Positions 7,275-16,115 of a DNA stretch of 22,587 nucleotides are shown one piece after another; within the stretch, counting starts at the first letter, position 1, and every line of letters begins with the position of its first letter. A program made the translations under genes and the position numbers. Below the pieces are notes generated by a model, which ran no database searches, had not been told where the DNA came from, and worked only from the letters and a program-made list of their open reading frames with translations. This DNA comes from Candidatus Helarchaeota archaeon (lineage in GTDB: Archaea > Asgardarchaeota > Lokiarchaeia > Helarchaeales > HEL-GB-A): contig JABXJU010000055.1 of assembly GCA_013375405.1 (NCBI GenBank), positions 1 to 22,587 on the forward strand. Reading direction: 5' to 3'.

Positions 7275-9203
7275 TCAAAGTGCATATTTTAGTATGGGGC
7301 AAATTTCAAGACAAGATCTACAGCGAATGCATAAGTTCTTATTTACCCAGATTTTTTCCTCTCTGAGGCTAAGGGCCTGTTCTGAACAGGAGGGAATACA
7401 AATACCACAACCGTTACAGTCATTAGCACGTTTAATTAAAGATAAAATAACGTCTACATTTTCTTCTAACTCTTTTTTACTTCCTCGGATAGTTATTGTA
7501 CCATCAGAAAAGAGGTTAAGGGAAAAATTTTCTGTGCGAAGACTAATAACGCTTAAAGCTTGACTGAATTTTACAGTTCCTAAGATTCCAAGTTGGTTTG
7601 TGATATTTTTGATATCAAGATACCCATCAATTCTTCCTTCGATCGAAAAGGAGCCATTTTGGCATGGATTAATCCCCTTAGCTAAGTGAATTTTCAATTT
7701 TTCCTCTTTTTGCCATATAATTTCTTCTTCAGAAAGTCCAATCTCAGTAGCAAGATTTATTTGTCCTCTTTCTTTGAATTTTCGTGTTCTCCAAAAGCCT
7801 CTTTCAGCCCAAACCGGGGATAAATTATATTTTTCAGCCCATCCTTTTAAAAATTCCATCCAACGATCGTATAGCTCCGGATGCAACTCTCTTAAGAGTT
7901 GAAATTCGGATAACTTCGTAGCAGGGCAATAGATGCACCCAATTCGCTTATATCCTTCAAAATAAAGCGGATTTATCCTTACTTTTCTAAATAAAAGATA
8001 CATCCATACCAGCAAAACAGGCCATTTATGGATGGGTGATACACCAATTTGTTGTGGCAAAAATAAATTTGTCCAAATTTTTCTATCTTGGCGGCGAGAG
8101 GCACTTTCATATTGCCGCGATCCAATGAAGGTGACCACTTTTTTTCCAGGATATTGTTCATTAAAAAAATCTGTAACATTTGCCAGCTTAATAACTTTAC
8201 AACACCACCTGTAATCTTTTGCGGGAGGGCCAAATTTTTCTAGATTTTCCCAAAAAGATTCCTTAGATTTCTTATAGGTGAATTTATCTGTTAAGCCAAG
8301 CTCTCTAATAATTTCCTTTGTATATTCGACAGTCTCGTCGAATTCGATGCCAGTATCAATAAAGAAAACATCTATTGGTCCAAGGGCTTCTAAAACGAGT
8401 AGCAGGAGGCATAAAGAATCCTTTCCTCCACTAAATGACACTACAACAGGGTAATTCTTAAATTTTTGAATAGTTCTAAGGATAAAATTTTTTGCCTGAT
8501 TTTCTCGTTTTAAAATAATTTCTCTATTTGCTTCAATTACTTCATCCCAATCTTGACCCATTGGTTTTATTTCGGGTTCTTTTGGAAATGCATGATCCTT
8601 AGTTTTTACTACCATTCCCCTTTTTACACTATTCAACTGTGATGCTGAATATTTCGTGGGACCCGTTGCAATAACTTGTTTTTTTGAGGTTAAAATGATG
8701 AGATTATCTCCTACTTCAAAATTTCTATCGTAATCAATTATTCCTGGCGCCAAAACATTTGCGCCTCTTGCTATGTAATCAATCGCCCCATCATCTACTT
8801 GTAACCATTTTTTTAAGGTTAGCTTGGCCAGACGTCTTGCGCCTTCAATTTTTGGAATGAACTCCCATCGTAAAACTGCTGGATTAAATCTAATATTACC
8901 AAGAACAAACCCATCTAAAATAATCTCATCCATTCGATCATAATACGGAGCCTTATTCAATAATACAATTTTATCAGACGGGATTAATTTAATCCCAACC
9001 CCATCTCCATATTGCTTATCAATTATTTTATGAATTAGTTGTAAATCTTTTTCAGAAGCAGGAACACATTCGTAGGGAGGTGTAATCTCTAATCTTTTTG
9101 TTTTTGAACCACATATTAAGCATGTCTTTAATTCAAGAAGAGGTATATTACAGTTTTCACACCAAAAATTGAGATTTGGTCCCAAGAACACTTTAGATGG
9201 CAT
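7275..9203 (-). CDS. PUA-domain PAPS-reductase-like protein with C-terminal 2x[4Fe-4S] ferredoxin
   Basis: This 642-aa multi-domain protein starts at ATG 9201-9203. In order: a zinc ribbon (C15-x2-C18, C28-x2-C31); a PUA-like domain (about 125-205), normally an RNA-binding fold; and an adenine-nucleotide alpha-hydrolase/PAPS-reductase domain. That domain has SGGKDS at 258-263, RWCCKVIKL from 332 and GCIYCPATK at 422-430. Next come a linker domain (about 500-590) and a bacterial-type ferredoxin with two complete cluster motifs (C596-x2-C-x2-C-x3-C and C625-x2-C-x2-C-x3-C). Archaeal proteins of this build are often labelled phosphoadenosine phosphosulfate reductase. The PUA domain and Fe-S module make an RNA thiolation or other adenylation-dependent sulfur transfer equally plausible. 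No sulfate-assimilation genes lie nearby. Confidence 0.82.
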   Translation of the reverse strand: MPSKVFLGPNLNFWCENCNIPLLELKTCLICGSKTKRLEITPPYECVPASEKDLQLIHKIIDKQYGDGVGIKLIPSDKIVLLNKAPYYDRMDEIILDGFVLGNIRFNPAVLRWEFIPKIEGARRLAKLTLKKWLQVDDGAIDYIARGANVLAPGIIDYDRNFEVGDNLIILTSKKQVIATGPTKYSASQLNSVKRGMVVKTKDHAFPKEPEIKPMGQDWDEVIEANREIILKRENQAKNFILRTIQKFKNYPVVVSFSGGKDSLCLLLLVLEALGPIDVFFIDTGIEFDETVEYTKEIIRELGLTDKFTYKKSKESFWENLEKFGPPAKDYRWCCKVIKLANVTDFFNEQYPGKKVVTFIGSRQYESASRRQDRKIWTNLFLPQQIGVSPIHKWPVLLVWMYLLFRKVRINPLYFEGYKRIGCIYCPATKLSEFQLLRELHPELYDRWMEFLKGWAEKYNLSPVWAERGFWRTRKFKERGQINLATEIGLSEEEIIWQKEEKLKIHLAKGINPCQNGSFSIEGRIDGYLDIKNITNQLGILGTVKFSQALSVISLRTENFSLNLFSDGTITIRGSKKELEENVDVILSLIKRANDCNGCGICIPSCSEQALSLREEKIWVNKNLCIRCRSCLEICPILKYAL

Positions 9204-9280
9204 TATTAACCTTTCGCATTTTAAAATGATATAATTTTTTGTCGAATGGATAAAATTCTTGCTCGAAAATAAATAAATTT

Positions 9281-9290
9281 TTTTATATAA
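9281..9290 (+). promoter_or_regulatory. TATA box for the HD-domain gene
   Basis: TTTTATATAA followed by GG lies 59 bases before the ATG at 9349, in the short divergent region shared with the PAPS-reductase-like gene. Expected start site near 9312. Assigned by sequence only. Confidence 0.45.
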
Positions 9291-9348
9291 GGAAAAAGTT
9301 GATTAAATTAAAGAAACTCCCAATAAGATTATGATATAGGAAAATAAA

Positions 9349-10626
9349 ATGGCAAAACGAGTCAGTATTATAATAAAAGACACCGTCTTCGGATACATCG
9401 TGATCTCACATCCTATCAAAGAGATAATAGATAGTTATCCAGTCCAAAGGTTAAGAAGGATTCGTCAGTTAGCGGGGTCAGAATATGTATACCCGACAGC
9501 GACACACGTGAGATTCGCCCATTCATTGGGGGTTATGCATCTCGCTGAACAACTAATAATGAATTTAGCGAAATCAATTGAAGTAACGGATGAACTTATT
9601 CGTCGCATCAAAGTTGCAGCGTTGTTACATGATGTCGGACATGGTCCATTTTCTCACATTTTTGAGGCACTTTTATTGAATTATCTTGATAAAACCCATG
9701 AGGATATGACCAGTTGGATTATAAAAGAATCTGAACTTGCAGAAACCTTAGAAAAACAAGGATTGGATCCGAAAGAGATCTCACTATTAGCTGTGGGAAA
9801 ATTAGAGACATCGAATGAGAATTACTTAAACCAAATAATCGCCAGCGCTGTAGATGTTGATTCAATGGATTATATTGTTCGAGATAGTCATTTCAGTGGA
9901 GCAGAATATGGTTTTGTGGATATTTTTCGCTTAATATACACGATGGATATTTTTAATGGTGATTTAGCAGTTAATGTGGCGGCATTATCTACTTTAGAGG
10001 CCTTCTTATTGGCACGCTATGAGTCGTTCAAAAGTATTTATTTTCATAAAACGTCTCGTGCAGTTCAAATAATGTTGGAACAAGCTTTAGATAAAGCAAA
10101 AGATGAACTGGGCTTAATTGATTTTGATACGCCGCAAGATTATTTAAAATGGGATGATAATACTACATGGGCAGCTCTACATAATTCAAAGAATGCAAAT
10201 TCAATCATTCAAGACATAGAAAGACGAAAATTAATTAAAGTAGCCTACGAACAAACTTCCCACATGAAAAATGGAATGGTTCCTTCCATACTTACAAAAA
10301 ATACAATTAGAAAACAAATCGAAGATGAAATTGCTGAAAAAATCAAAATTGATCCAGAATTTATTTGGATTGATGTACCCACGCTCCCTTCAGTCCCCTA
10401 TCATCACTCTATTAGTCTTGAACCGATGGAAATTCCCATGTTTATTAAAAATCAAAAGGGAGAAAAAATTGCGAGGCGCATGACTGAGGTTTCTGAAATA
10501 ATTCGAGTTTTAAAGGGATTCTTAAACATTGTGAGGGTCTACACCACAGATGAATACCGAGATATCGTAACGAAAGCTGCAGAGAAGGTATTTGGTGCCC
10601 CGAGTAGCGCAAGAATCTCAATGTAA
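9349..10626 (+). CDS. HD-domain phosphohydrolase, SAMHD1/dGTPase-like
   Basis: This 425-aa protein has the metal-binding HD signature: H58 in THVRFAHSLGVMHLAE, H94-D95 in LLHDVGHGPFSH, and the distal aspartate at about D169 in SAVDVDSMDYIVRD. The surrounding RFxHSLGVxHLA, GHGPFSHxFE and DVDxxDYxxRDxxxxG motifs are those of SAMHD1 and bacterial dNTP triphosphohydrolases. The reaction is probably hydrolysis of dNTPs to deoxynucleosides and triphosphate, adjusting the nucleotide pool; substrate choice cannot be read from the sequence. The C-terminal third (about 270-425) is less conserved and may mediate oligomerisation. AGGA lies about eight bases before the ATG. It is cytosolic, with no membrane segment. 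Replication genes lie 2-3 kb away on the other strand. Confidence 0.88.
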   Translation: MAKRVSIIIKDTVFGYIVISHPIKEIIDSYPVQRLRRIRQLAGSEYVYPTATHVRFAHSLGVMHLAEQLIMNLAKSIEVTDELIRRIKVAALLHDVGHGPFSHIFEALLLNYLDKTHEDMTSWIIKESELAETLEKQGLDPKEISLLAVGKLETSNENYLNQIIASAVDVDSMDYIVRDSHFSGAEYGFVDIFRLIYTMDIFNGDLAVNVAALSTLEAFLLARYESFKSIYFHKTSRAVQIMLEQALDKAKDELGLIDFDTPQDYLKWDDNTTWAALHNSKNANSIIQDIERRKLIKVAYEQTSHMKNGMVPSILTKNTIRKQIEDEIAEKIKIDPEFIWIDVPTLPSVPYHHSISLEPMEIPMFIKNQKGEKIARRMTEVSEIIRVLKGFLNIVRVYTTDEYRDIVTKAAEKVFGAPSSARISM

Positions 10627-10698
10627 GGAGTTGTAACAAAACCTATAAAAAAGAATGAAATTTTGATAGTAATGAAGAAAAGAAAGTCTTGAAATGAG

Positions 10699-11136
10699 TT
10701 GAATTTTTACTTGTCTGAAGAAGTTTCAAAAGCGAAGGAACGAGTCCTACAAAGAATCGAAGACCGGAAAAGGATGTTATCAACCTTTATTGTCTGTATC
10801 GCGGCTGCAATCATCAGTGTTTTATTTTTAATATTAATTAGAATTGAAGTCATAGATTTGCAGGGTACTTTAGGGAGTGTTAGCCGTCTGCTCCCTGGAT
10901 TGATTCGGGTTCTGTTGCTTGTATTGTTCTTTGTTACCTTAGTAATAGGAGTAGCCAATATTCGAGAGTATTACGTCTTTAAAGTATCAGGGTGGTTTGA
11001 TGTGATTGCATTATTAATTATTACACTACTTTTCGCTTATTTCATGTTTGATTTCCCAACGACAATTGCTGATACTTTGGCAACACTAGGGGGATGTATG
11101 TTATGTATCGTATATTTTTATCTAGTTCAAGATTGA
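10699..11136 (+). CDS. four-helix membrane protein, hypothetical
   Basis: A 145-aa protein starting with TTG 10699; the nearby ATG at 10694 hits a stop after two codons. A basic, helical N-terminus (about residues 5-26, EEVSKAKERVLQRIEDRKR) precedes four hydrophobic segments at about 27-48, 64-86, 97-116 and 122-143. It lies 72 bases behind the HD gene on the same strand and may be co-transcribed, but no functional link is evident. I recognise no family. Confidence 0.6.
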   Translation: MNFYLSEEVSKAKERVLQRIEDRKRMLSTFIVCIAAAIISVLFLILIRIEVIDLQGTLGSVSRLLPGLIRVLLLVLFFVTLVIGVANIREYYVFKVSGWFDVIALLIITLLFAYFMFDFPTTIADTLATLGGCMLCIVYFYLVQD

Positions 11137-11141
11137 TTGAT

Positions 11142-11489
11142 CTAGCGTGATTTTTCCCTGAATCTTCGTTTAACTTCTTGAACACGTTTATAAAGTTCCA
11201 TATCAAGGTCTTTCATATCTTGAATAATCTCAGCATCAATAATATAGTCATTCTGTTCCGTTTTACTCAGAATTCCAAATACCCGAATTTGATCTCCAGG
11301 CTTAAGTGGCATTGATGTTTTTATAACAATTTGCACGCGTCCAGTTCCATCATCTACTATAGCATATTTTTGATCTTGATCGGATTCGATAATTGAACCT
11401 AGAATCCTAATACGTTTTTGTAAATCTTTATCTGAAAGTTCATTTATCCATCGTTCGCGTGCTGGTTTTCTGCTTCGTGATTTTTGCAT
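11142..11489 (-). CDS. small single-domain OB-fold nucleic-acid-binding protein
   Basis: A 115-aa protein from ATG 11487-11489. It has a basic N-terminus (MQKSRSRKPARERW) and then an OB-fold core: KRIRILGSIIES, YAIVDDGTGRVQIVIK, LKPGDQIRVFGILS and YIIDAEIIQDM. The DDGTG turn and GDxIRVxG strand are hallmarks of RPA32-like and tRNA-anticodon-type OB domains. The tail is a charged helix (ELYKRVQEVKRRFREKSR). Likely role: a single-stranded DNA or RNA binding accessory factor. It follows the Arf-like GTPase and DP1 on the same strand but has its own TATA-like element at complement 11541-11548, so it may be transcribed separately. Confidence 0.75.
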   Translation of the reverse strand: MQKSRSRKPARERWINELSDKDLQKRIRILGSIIESDQDQKYAIVDDGTGRVQIVIKTSMPLKPGDQIRVFGILSKTEQNDYIIDAEIIQDMKDLDMELYKRVQEVKRRFREKSR

Positions 11490-11540
11490 CCAAATATCCC
11501 TAAAGGTTCAGTTAATTCAAAAATAAGTAGAGGTATCTCT

Positions 11541-11548
11541 TATTTAAA
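11541..11548 (-). promoter_or_regulatory. TATA box for the OB-fold gene
   Basis: The minus strand reads TTTAAATA about 55 bases upstream of ATG 11489, in the gap after the GTPase gene. This spacing gives a leader of about 30 bases. Assigned by sequence only. Confidence 0.35.
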
Positions 11549-11604
11549 TCCTTCTCTCTGTATTATATCATCTGGGAATAAATAGAGGAAAACTAGAACA
11601 AAAA

Positions 11605-12072
11605 TTAAGATGAAAATTGATGCTCAAGAATTTTAAAGAGAGTTTGTCTCGAATTAGAATCAACGGCGACAAGCCCATGGGTTTCTACACCTGTAATCGA
11701 TTCAACCTCGCTAGGAGACAGAGAGTCTGGTAAATCTTGTTTATTGGCAATAACTAAGAGCTTAGTTCCATTAAGATTTGAATATTTTCTGACTAATTCT
11801 CTCGTCTGTTGAACTCCGTCTCTTGAGGAGTCAGTAACAAGTAAAATCGTATTTGTACCCGGTAAAAAGCTATCCCACATAAAACGAAATTGATCTTGAC
11901 CACCAAGATCCCATAAACTGACTTTATATTCCCCAATTTGCGCATCCGCAAAATCTAAAGCGACGGTTGGAACGTAATCATATGGAATATTTTGCCCAGT
12001 TAGCATTTTAATGAGCGTGGATTTTCCTACTCCTGGAAGACCCATAATACTTACTTTTTTAACCTTCGGCAT
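11605..12072 (-). CDS. Arf-like small GTPase
   Basis: A 155-aa single-domain Ras-superfamily GTPase from ATG 12070-12072, preceded by a good Shine-Dalgarno sequence (GAGGAT). G1 is GLPGVGKST (11-19) and G2 is Thr36 in VPTVALDF. G3 is WDLGGQ (54-59), the WDxGGQ form diagnostic of the Arf/Sar/Arl branch with the catalytic Gln. G4 is ANKQD (109-113), also Arf-like. The length is close to a bare G domain: there is no N-terminal amphipathic helix, no Gly2 for myristoylation and no C-terminal prenylation Cys, so membrane attachment by the eukaryotic routes is not expected. It lies between DP1 and the OB-fold gene on the same strand. Confidence 0.88.
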   Translation of the reverse strand: MPKVKKVSIMGLPGVGKSTLIKMLTGQNIPYDYVPTVALDFADAQIGEYKVSLWDLGGQDQFRFMWDSFLPGTNTILLVTDSSRDGVQQTRELVRKYSNLNGTKLLVIANKQDLPDSLSPSEVESITGVETHGLVAVDSNSRQTLFKILEHQFSS

Positions 12073-12201
12073 TTCGAATCCTCAATACTTTTTGAATAAG
12101 TATTTGTAATAAAAAATAATAATCTCAAGAATATCATCAGCTTACTCTTGAAAACATTAGGAAAACATCCCTGTATTACATGATCAAAAAGTTTTTTTTC
12201 C

Positions 12202-13845
12202 TTAAAATTGAAGGAATTTGACCTTTAAAGTTTGTAAATTTATCATAGGGATCTTACCTGGAGTAGGTTTAATCCCGAGGCTTTGTTGATAATCAGTTTC
12301 TGCTTGGAAAGTTCCGCTATTTAATAAAATAACTCCTTTATATTCTTTAAAATCAGAAACATGTGTATGTCCGCAATGAAGAATTTCAGGAATATCGTCA
12401 ATGACCATCCAATCTTCTTTTTCGGGTACAATCCATGTCGAAAATCCGTAAAGGGGGGTAAGATGTCGACTAACAATCAGCTCTTTCATAATTTCAGCAG
12501 GTTTCTGATAACTTAATCCTGGAATGACATGGATTAAGTCATCTAAGCTGTCACCGTGGAAAACCAAAATATTTACGCCATGAAGCTTCAATTGAGCAGG
12601 ATTTCCAAGTAGAATCACATTTTCTAATGGATAAAGAGCATTTGCATATTTCTTTTTGAGCGCAGGTTGAGGATAAGCTTTTCGAACTGCATCATGAGGG
12701 CCGGCAGGAATAATTATGACTTTAATATGTTTTGGGATGCGTTTAAGATAATTCGCCGCTAGATTATATTGTTCAGAAATATCAATAATCGCTAAATTTT
12801 TTTCTTGATTAGGATAAACTCCAATGCCTTCAATTAGGTCACCCGCAATGATGATATATTTAACTGACTTGGCAAGTGCTTTTTGTGGTTCGCTTCCAGC
12901 TTCTCCATGTAGCCAATCTAAAAACGCTTCAAATTTTTCTTTTAAAAAATATTTACTTCCAATATGGGTATCAGAGAGAAATACAACAGAAAGGGGCGGA
13001 ACATTATGCTCTTTTTTTGGATGAAATGGTAGATCTGGCCAAAAACAATTAGAAGCAATAAGTACATTTTCTTCAGTTATGAAACCTTCGACACAAATTA
13101 CCTGATCACTTGTTATTCTTGTAGCTTTTTTTATTAATTTCTCATTTTTACCCGAAAAAATGACATTAATTGTTGATTCTAAATCATCAAATTCGATACT
13201 TATGCTGTTTGCGGAGGTATCACTTATCTTTGATTTAGATTTCGAAGACATTTCCTTTCTATCAAGAACCATTCCAATTACTTTAACTTTATTCTCAGAC
13301 GAGTTGACACGTATTTTGGCTTGCTCAATCGTGGTTGCACCACTGCAATCGGGGCGTTTCAGGAGTAGTTTTCTTAATTTTTCAAATCTATCTCGAAAAT
13401 AGTCCCTCATATCACCTATCTTTCCTTCACCTAGCATTAATCCTGTTGGATCTTTAAGAATTACAATATCATCTGGTACAGAGAGGGCCAAATCAGAACT
13501 AGGAATGTCGGCAGGCAAGTCAGAATCAGAGATTTTTTTAAATGGTTTCACAGAGATTTCTGATTCTATTTGAGGGGGTTTTTCTAAAGACGGTGACATA
13601 GGAAGGGGGATTTCTGAAGGGGAGGAAGTGGAGATTTCACTTAATAATGATTTCTGTTGAAGAATTTTTTCTAGGATTTCCACTGTTAATACTAATGGTC
13701 TATTATCGGATTTAGCAATTTCAGAAATAGTCTTTTGAATGAAATCGAATGGCTGATCTCTAGATTTAATAAACTGGAGTGTCTCGGGGGAAATCAAGAG
13801 ATTAGAGTTGATACATAACTCAATTATCTTTTTATTTAAAGCCAA
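12202..13845 (-). CDS. polB: DNA polymerase D (PolII) small subunit DP1, 3'-5' exonuclease
   Basis: A 547-aa protein from ATG 13843-13845. It has a helical N-terminal domain (1-65), a Ser/Pro-rich linker (about 70-125), an OB domain (about 180-270) and a C-terminal Mre11-like calcineurin phosphoesterase. All metal motifs of the active enzyme are present: SDTHIG (D292, H294), AGDLIEG (335-336), GPHD (H384), FHGD (H430) and CGHTH (492-495), then NSGTFQ. DP1 is the proofreading partner of the large subunit DP2 in the family D replicative polymerase found in most archaea outside the Thermoproteota. DP2 is not in this window. The phosphoesterase appears catalytically intact, unlike the B subunits of eukaryotic polymerases. 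Confidence 0.95.
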   Translation of the reverse strand: MALNKKIIELCINSNLLISPETLQFIKSRDQPFDFIQKTISEIAKSDNRPLVLTVEILEKILQQKSLLSEISTSSPSEIPLPMSPSLEKPPQIESEISVKPFKKISDSDLPADIPSSDLALSVPDDIVILKDPTGLMLGEGKIGDMRDYFRDRFEKLRKLLLKRPDCSGATTIEQAKIRVNSSENKVKVIGMVLDRKEMSSKSKSKISDTSANSISIEFDDLESTINVIFSGKNEKLIKKATRITSDQVICVEGFITEENVLIASNCFWPDLPFHPKKEHNVPPLSVVFLSDTHIGSKYFLKEKFEAFLDWLHGEAGSEPQKALAKSVKYIIIAGDLIEGIGVYPNQEKNLAIIDISEQYNLAANYLKRIPKHIKVIIIPAGPHDAVRKAYPQPALKKKYANALYPLENVILLGNPAQLKLHGVNILVFHGDSLDDLIHVIPGLSYQKPAEIMKELIVSRHLTPLYGFSTWIVPEKEDWMVIDDIPEILHCGHTHVSDFKEYKGVILLNSGTFQAETDYQQSLGIKPTPGKIPMINLQTLKVKFLQF

Positions 13846-14050
13846 GTCTGTTGAATCATCAATATCGGGATTTGGTATATTACGTCACCAGTATATTTTA
13901 CTTGTTGAATTCCGCTACCATTTGAATTCACAATCAACTGATATATTTTTTTCCTAAAGGTACATTTCGTTTAAATCCAATTTTTTAAGATTAAAAAGGG
14001 AGCTTTTGAGATTATATAGAATGGTAAGAAGTATGTAGATCCACGACAAA

Positions 14051-14058
14051 AATATATA
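14051..14058 (+). promoter_or_regulatory. TATA box for the AbrB-PhoU gene
   Basis: AATATATA lies about 50 bases upstream of the ATG at 14106, inside the 260-base divergent gap behind DP1 (13846-14105). I see no other gene in that gap; it should hold the promoters of both genes. Assigned by sequence only. Confidence 0.4.
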
Positions 14059-14105
14059 GGATTTTTATTTTTTATAGTTAGAAGTAATAAGGGATTGTTG
14101 ATAAA

Positions 14106-15104
14106 ATGGATATTCGCAAGCTTCAAATAACTGGAGGTAGCACATACCTCGTCAGTCTTCCTAAAGAATGGATAAAGAAGAATAAGCTCTCGCAAGGCGA
14201 TCCAGTAGTTATTTTTGAAACAAGTGAAGGAAAGCTCATTATTGATCCACAATATTCGGAAAGAGAAGAATTAAAGTCAGTGACAATCGAAATACCTAAA
14301 ATGAAATCATCGAAATCTGGATTTGATTTGGGGAGAGAAATAACGGCAGCGTATTTATTTGGATATGATAAAATTTCGATTATTTCAGATAAAAATATAT
14401 CACCAAATGAGCGAGTTTCCGTTAAACAGAGGATAAGAAAATTAATAGGGATCGAAATAGTTGAAGAAACGGCGAAAACTATATCTTTACAATGTTTAGT
14501 ATCAAATACTTTGCCACTTAATAAGTCATTGGAGAGGACATACCGAATTGCATCTCAAATGCATCAAGATTCAATTACTGCATTAATCGAAGGTGACGAA
14601 AAACTTGCAAAGAATGTTATTGAACGAGATGATGATGTCGATCGACTCTACTTTTTAATAGTTCGCCAATTACGTGCCGCGATTCAAGATCCAAAAATTG
14701 CTAGAAAAATTGGAGTTTCGGCAATTGAATGCTTAGATTATAGAGTTATTGCGAAAAGTATCGAATTTTTAGCGGATTTAGCAACAGATATTGCAGAAAG
14801 ATTTTTAAAATTGAAGGATCTCAAATTAGAACAGCAAACTGCAGATTATATATCTGAAATAAGTAAATTTGCATTTGATATGAGTGCAAAGGCAATGGAT
14901 GCCCTAAAATTACATTCTATGAAATTAGCGATAGAGGTTATAGATAATTGTCGTCCAAATATTCTTGAGAAAATAGATTTAACACGAGAGCAACTTAAAT
15001 CAGGGAAGTATGGAACTGGATCAGTCCATATAGAAGCTATTCTCGATAATTTGGATCGTATTAGTGAAGTAAGCGTTGATATTGCAGATCTAATAATGCG
15101 ATAG
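14106..15104 (+). CDS. AbrB/SpoVT-PhoU domain regulator
   Basis: A 332-aa protein with an N-terminal AbrB-type swapped-hairpin DNA-binding domain (1-50: RKLQITGGSTYLVSLPKEWIKKNKLSQGD). It is followed by two PhoU-like three-helix bundles (about 115-215 and 220-330). The repeats carry the charged signature of this fold, including ERDDDVDRLYFLIVRQLR and LDNLDRISEVSVDIADLI. Archaeal proteins with this fusion are usually annotated as phosphate-uptake regulators. No pst transporter is present here, so the regulated function is unknown. The next gene starts 25 bases downstream and is probably in the same operon. Confidence 0.85.
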   Translation: MDIRKLQITGGSTYLVSLPKEWIKKNKLSQGDPVVIFETSEGKLIIDPQYSEREELKSVTIEIPKMKSSKSGFDLGREITAAYLFGYDKISIISDKNISPNERVSVKQRIRKLIGIEIVEETAKTISLQCLVSNTLPLNKSLERTYRIASQMHQDSITALIEGDEKLAKNVIERDDDVDRLYFLIVRQLRAAIQDPKIARKIGVSAIECLDYRVIAKSIEFLADLATDIAERFLKLKDLKLEQQTADYISEISKFAFDMSAKAMDALKLHSMKLAIEVIDNCRPNILEKIDLTREQLKSGKYGTGSVHIEAILDNLDRISEVSVDIADLIMR

Positions 15105-15129
15105 TAGAAAGAAGTTTAAAGAAGGATAT

Positions 15130-16095
15130 GTGGTGAAGAAAAAAGAGCGTGAATATCTGATATTATCAGCTGTTATATGCGTAATTTTCTCTCTATTAAC
15201 ATATCTAATATGGCGTTTTCTTGAGTGGTATAGTCTTTTAATCATACTTCCTATGGCAATCGTTTTAGAACTGCAGATACTTCATTGGATTGATAAAAGA
15301 CACGTTGTTGAAGAAAAACAAAAATTGATACGATTGGGTTTAGTATCAGCCGGTGATTATCAGATTAGTACAACTGATTCTGGGAGTGAAATAGAACAAA
15401 TGAAAAATTTTATTCGCTTAAATCTTGCGGATTTAAATGAATTCCTTCTAAGTCTAGAAGAAGGATACAGAGAAGCACTTATTCTTCTAAATAAAGGGGA
15501 AATAGAAGATGCAAAATTCCAATTTTCTAGTATAAGTGGTGAGATTCAACAAAAGGTCCAAGAATTAGAAATTGAAGTTAACGATTTTATTGAAGAATTC
15601 CCTCTACCAGAAGAGAAGGAACAAAAATTTTTATATGAAAGTTATAAAGAGCATTGGATTTCAGAAGAACAAAAAGTATTAAAGCGAATAACTGATATTA
15701 ATGAAAAATTTAAGGTTCGGAATCAATTTAGTGTTTATATAGAAGATATCCTGCAATTTGAAGTCGAAAATGAGCGAGCTATTGAGGATTCTGATATAAA
15801 GACTATGAAATTTCCCTACCATCAAGCAACTCAATTAATAAAATTTATTGAGAAACCTATAAATGTGAAAATTGAAGACATTTCAGCAGAAGAAAAACAA
15901 AAATATGGCCCACTTGGAAGAAAAATTATTGAAAGTTGTTCAAAAAATCAAGTTACGCCGAATCTCCCATATTTAGTCATAAAATTTGGAATCACAATCC
16001 TAGAAGCCAAAAAGATTTTAACATATCTCCATTTAGTAGGTATGATAGAGAACGTTTATTATCACTATAAAACGAATAAAGAGATGCCGGGATAG
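15130..16095 (+). CDS. two-helix membrane protein with coiled-coil and C-terminal winged-helix-like domain
   Basis: A 321-aa protein starting at GTG 15130 (GTG 15133 is also possible) behind GAAGGA at 15121-15126. Two hydrophobic helices (about 9-28 and 34-52) form a membrane hairpin. A long, very acidic helical region (about 85-230) probably makes coiled coils. The last 60 residues (YGPLGRKIIESCSK, YLVIKFGITILEAKKILTYLHLVGMIE) look like a winged helix. It follows the AbrB-PhoU gene closely, so it may be its membrane sensor or partner; no known family. Its last codons overlap the tRNA-Ser gene: the stop TAG at 16093-16095 is also tRNA positions 8-10. Confidence 0.75.
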   Translation: MVKKKEREYLILSAVICVIFSLLTYLIWRFLEWYSLLIILPMAIVLELQILHWIDKRHVVEEKQKLIRLGLVSAGDYQISTTDSGSEIEQMKNFIRLNLADLNEFLLSLEEGYREALILLNKGEIEDAKFQFSSISGEIQQKVQELEIEVNDFIEEFPLPEEKEQKFLYESYKEHWISEEQKVLKRITDINEKFKVRNQFSVYIEDILQFEVENERAIEDSDIKTMKFPYHQATQLIKFIEKPINVKIEDISAEEKQKYGPLGRKIIESCSKNQVTPNLPYLVIKFGITILEAKKILTYLHLVGMIENVYYHYKTNKEMPG

Positions 16096-16115
16096 CCAAG
16101 CTCGGGACGGCGACA

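Noticed and set aside
13971..14252. Minus-strand open frame of 93 codons over the DP1/PhoU gap.
   Set aside because: Overlaps the start of the AbrB-PhoU gene and the promoter region; no recognisable protein features.
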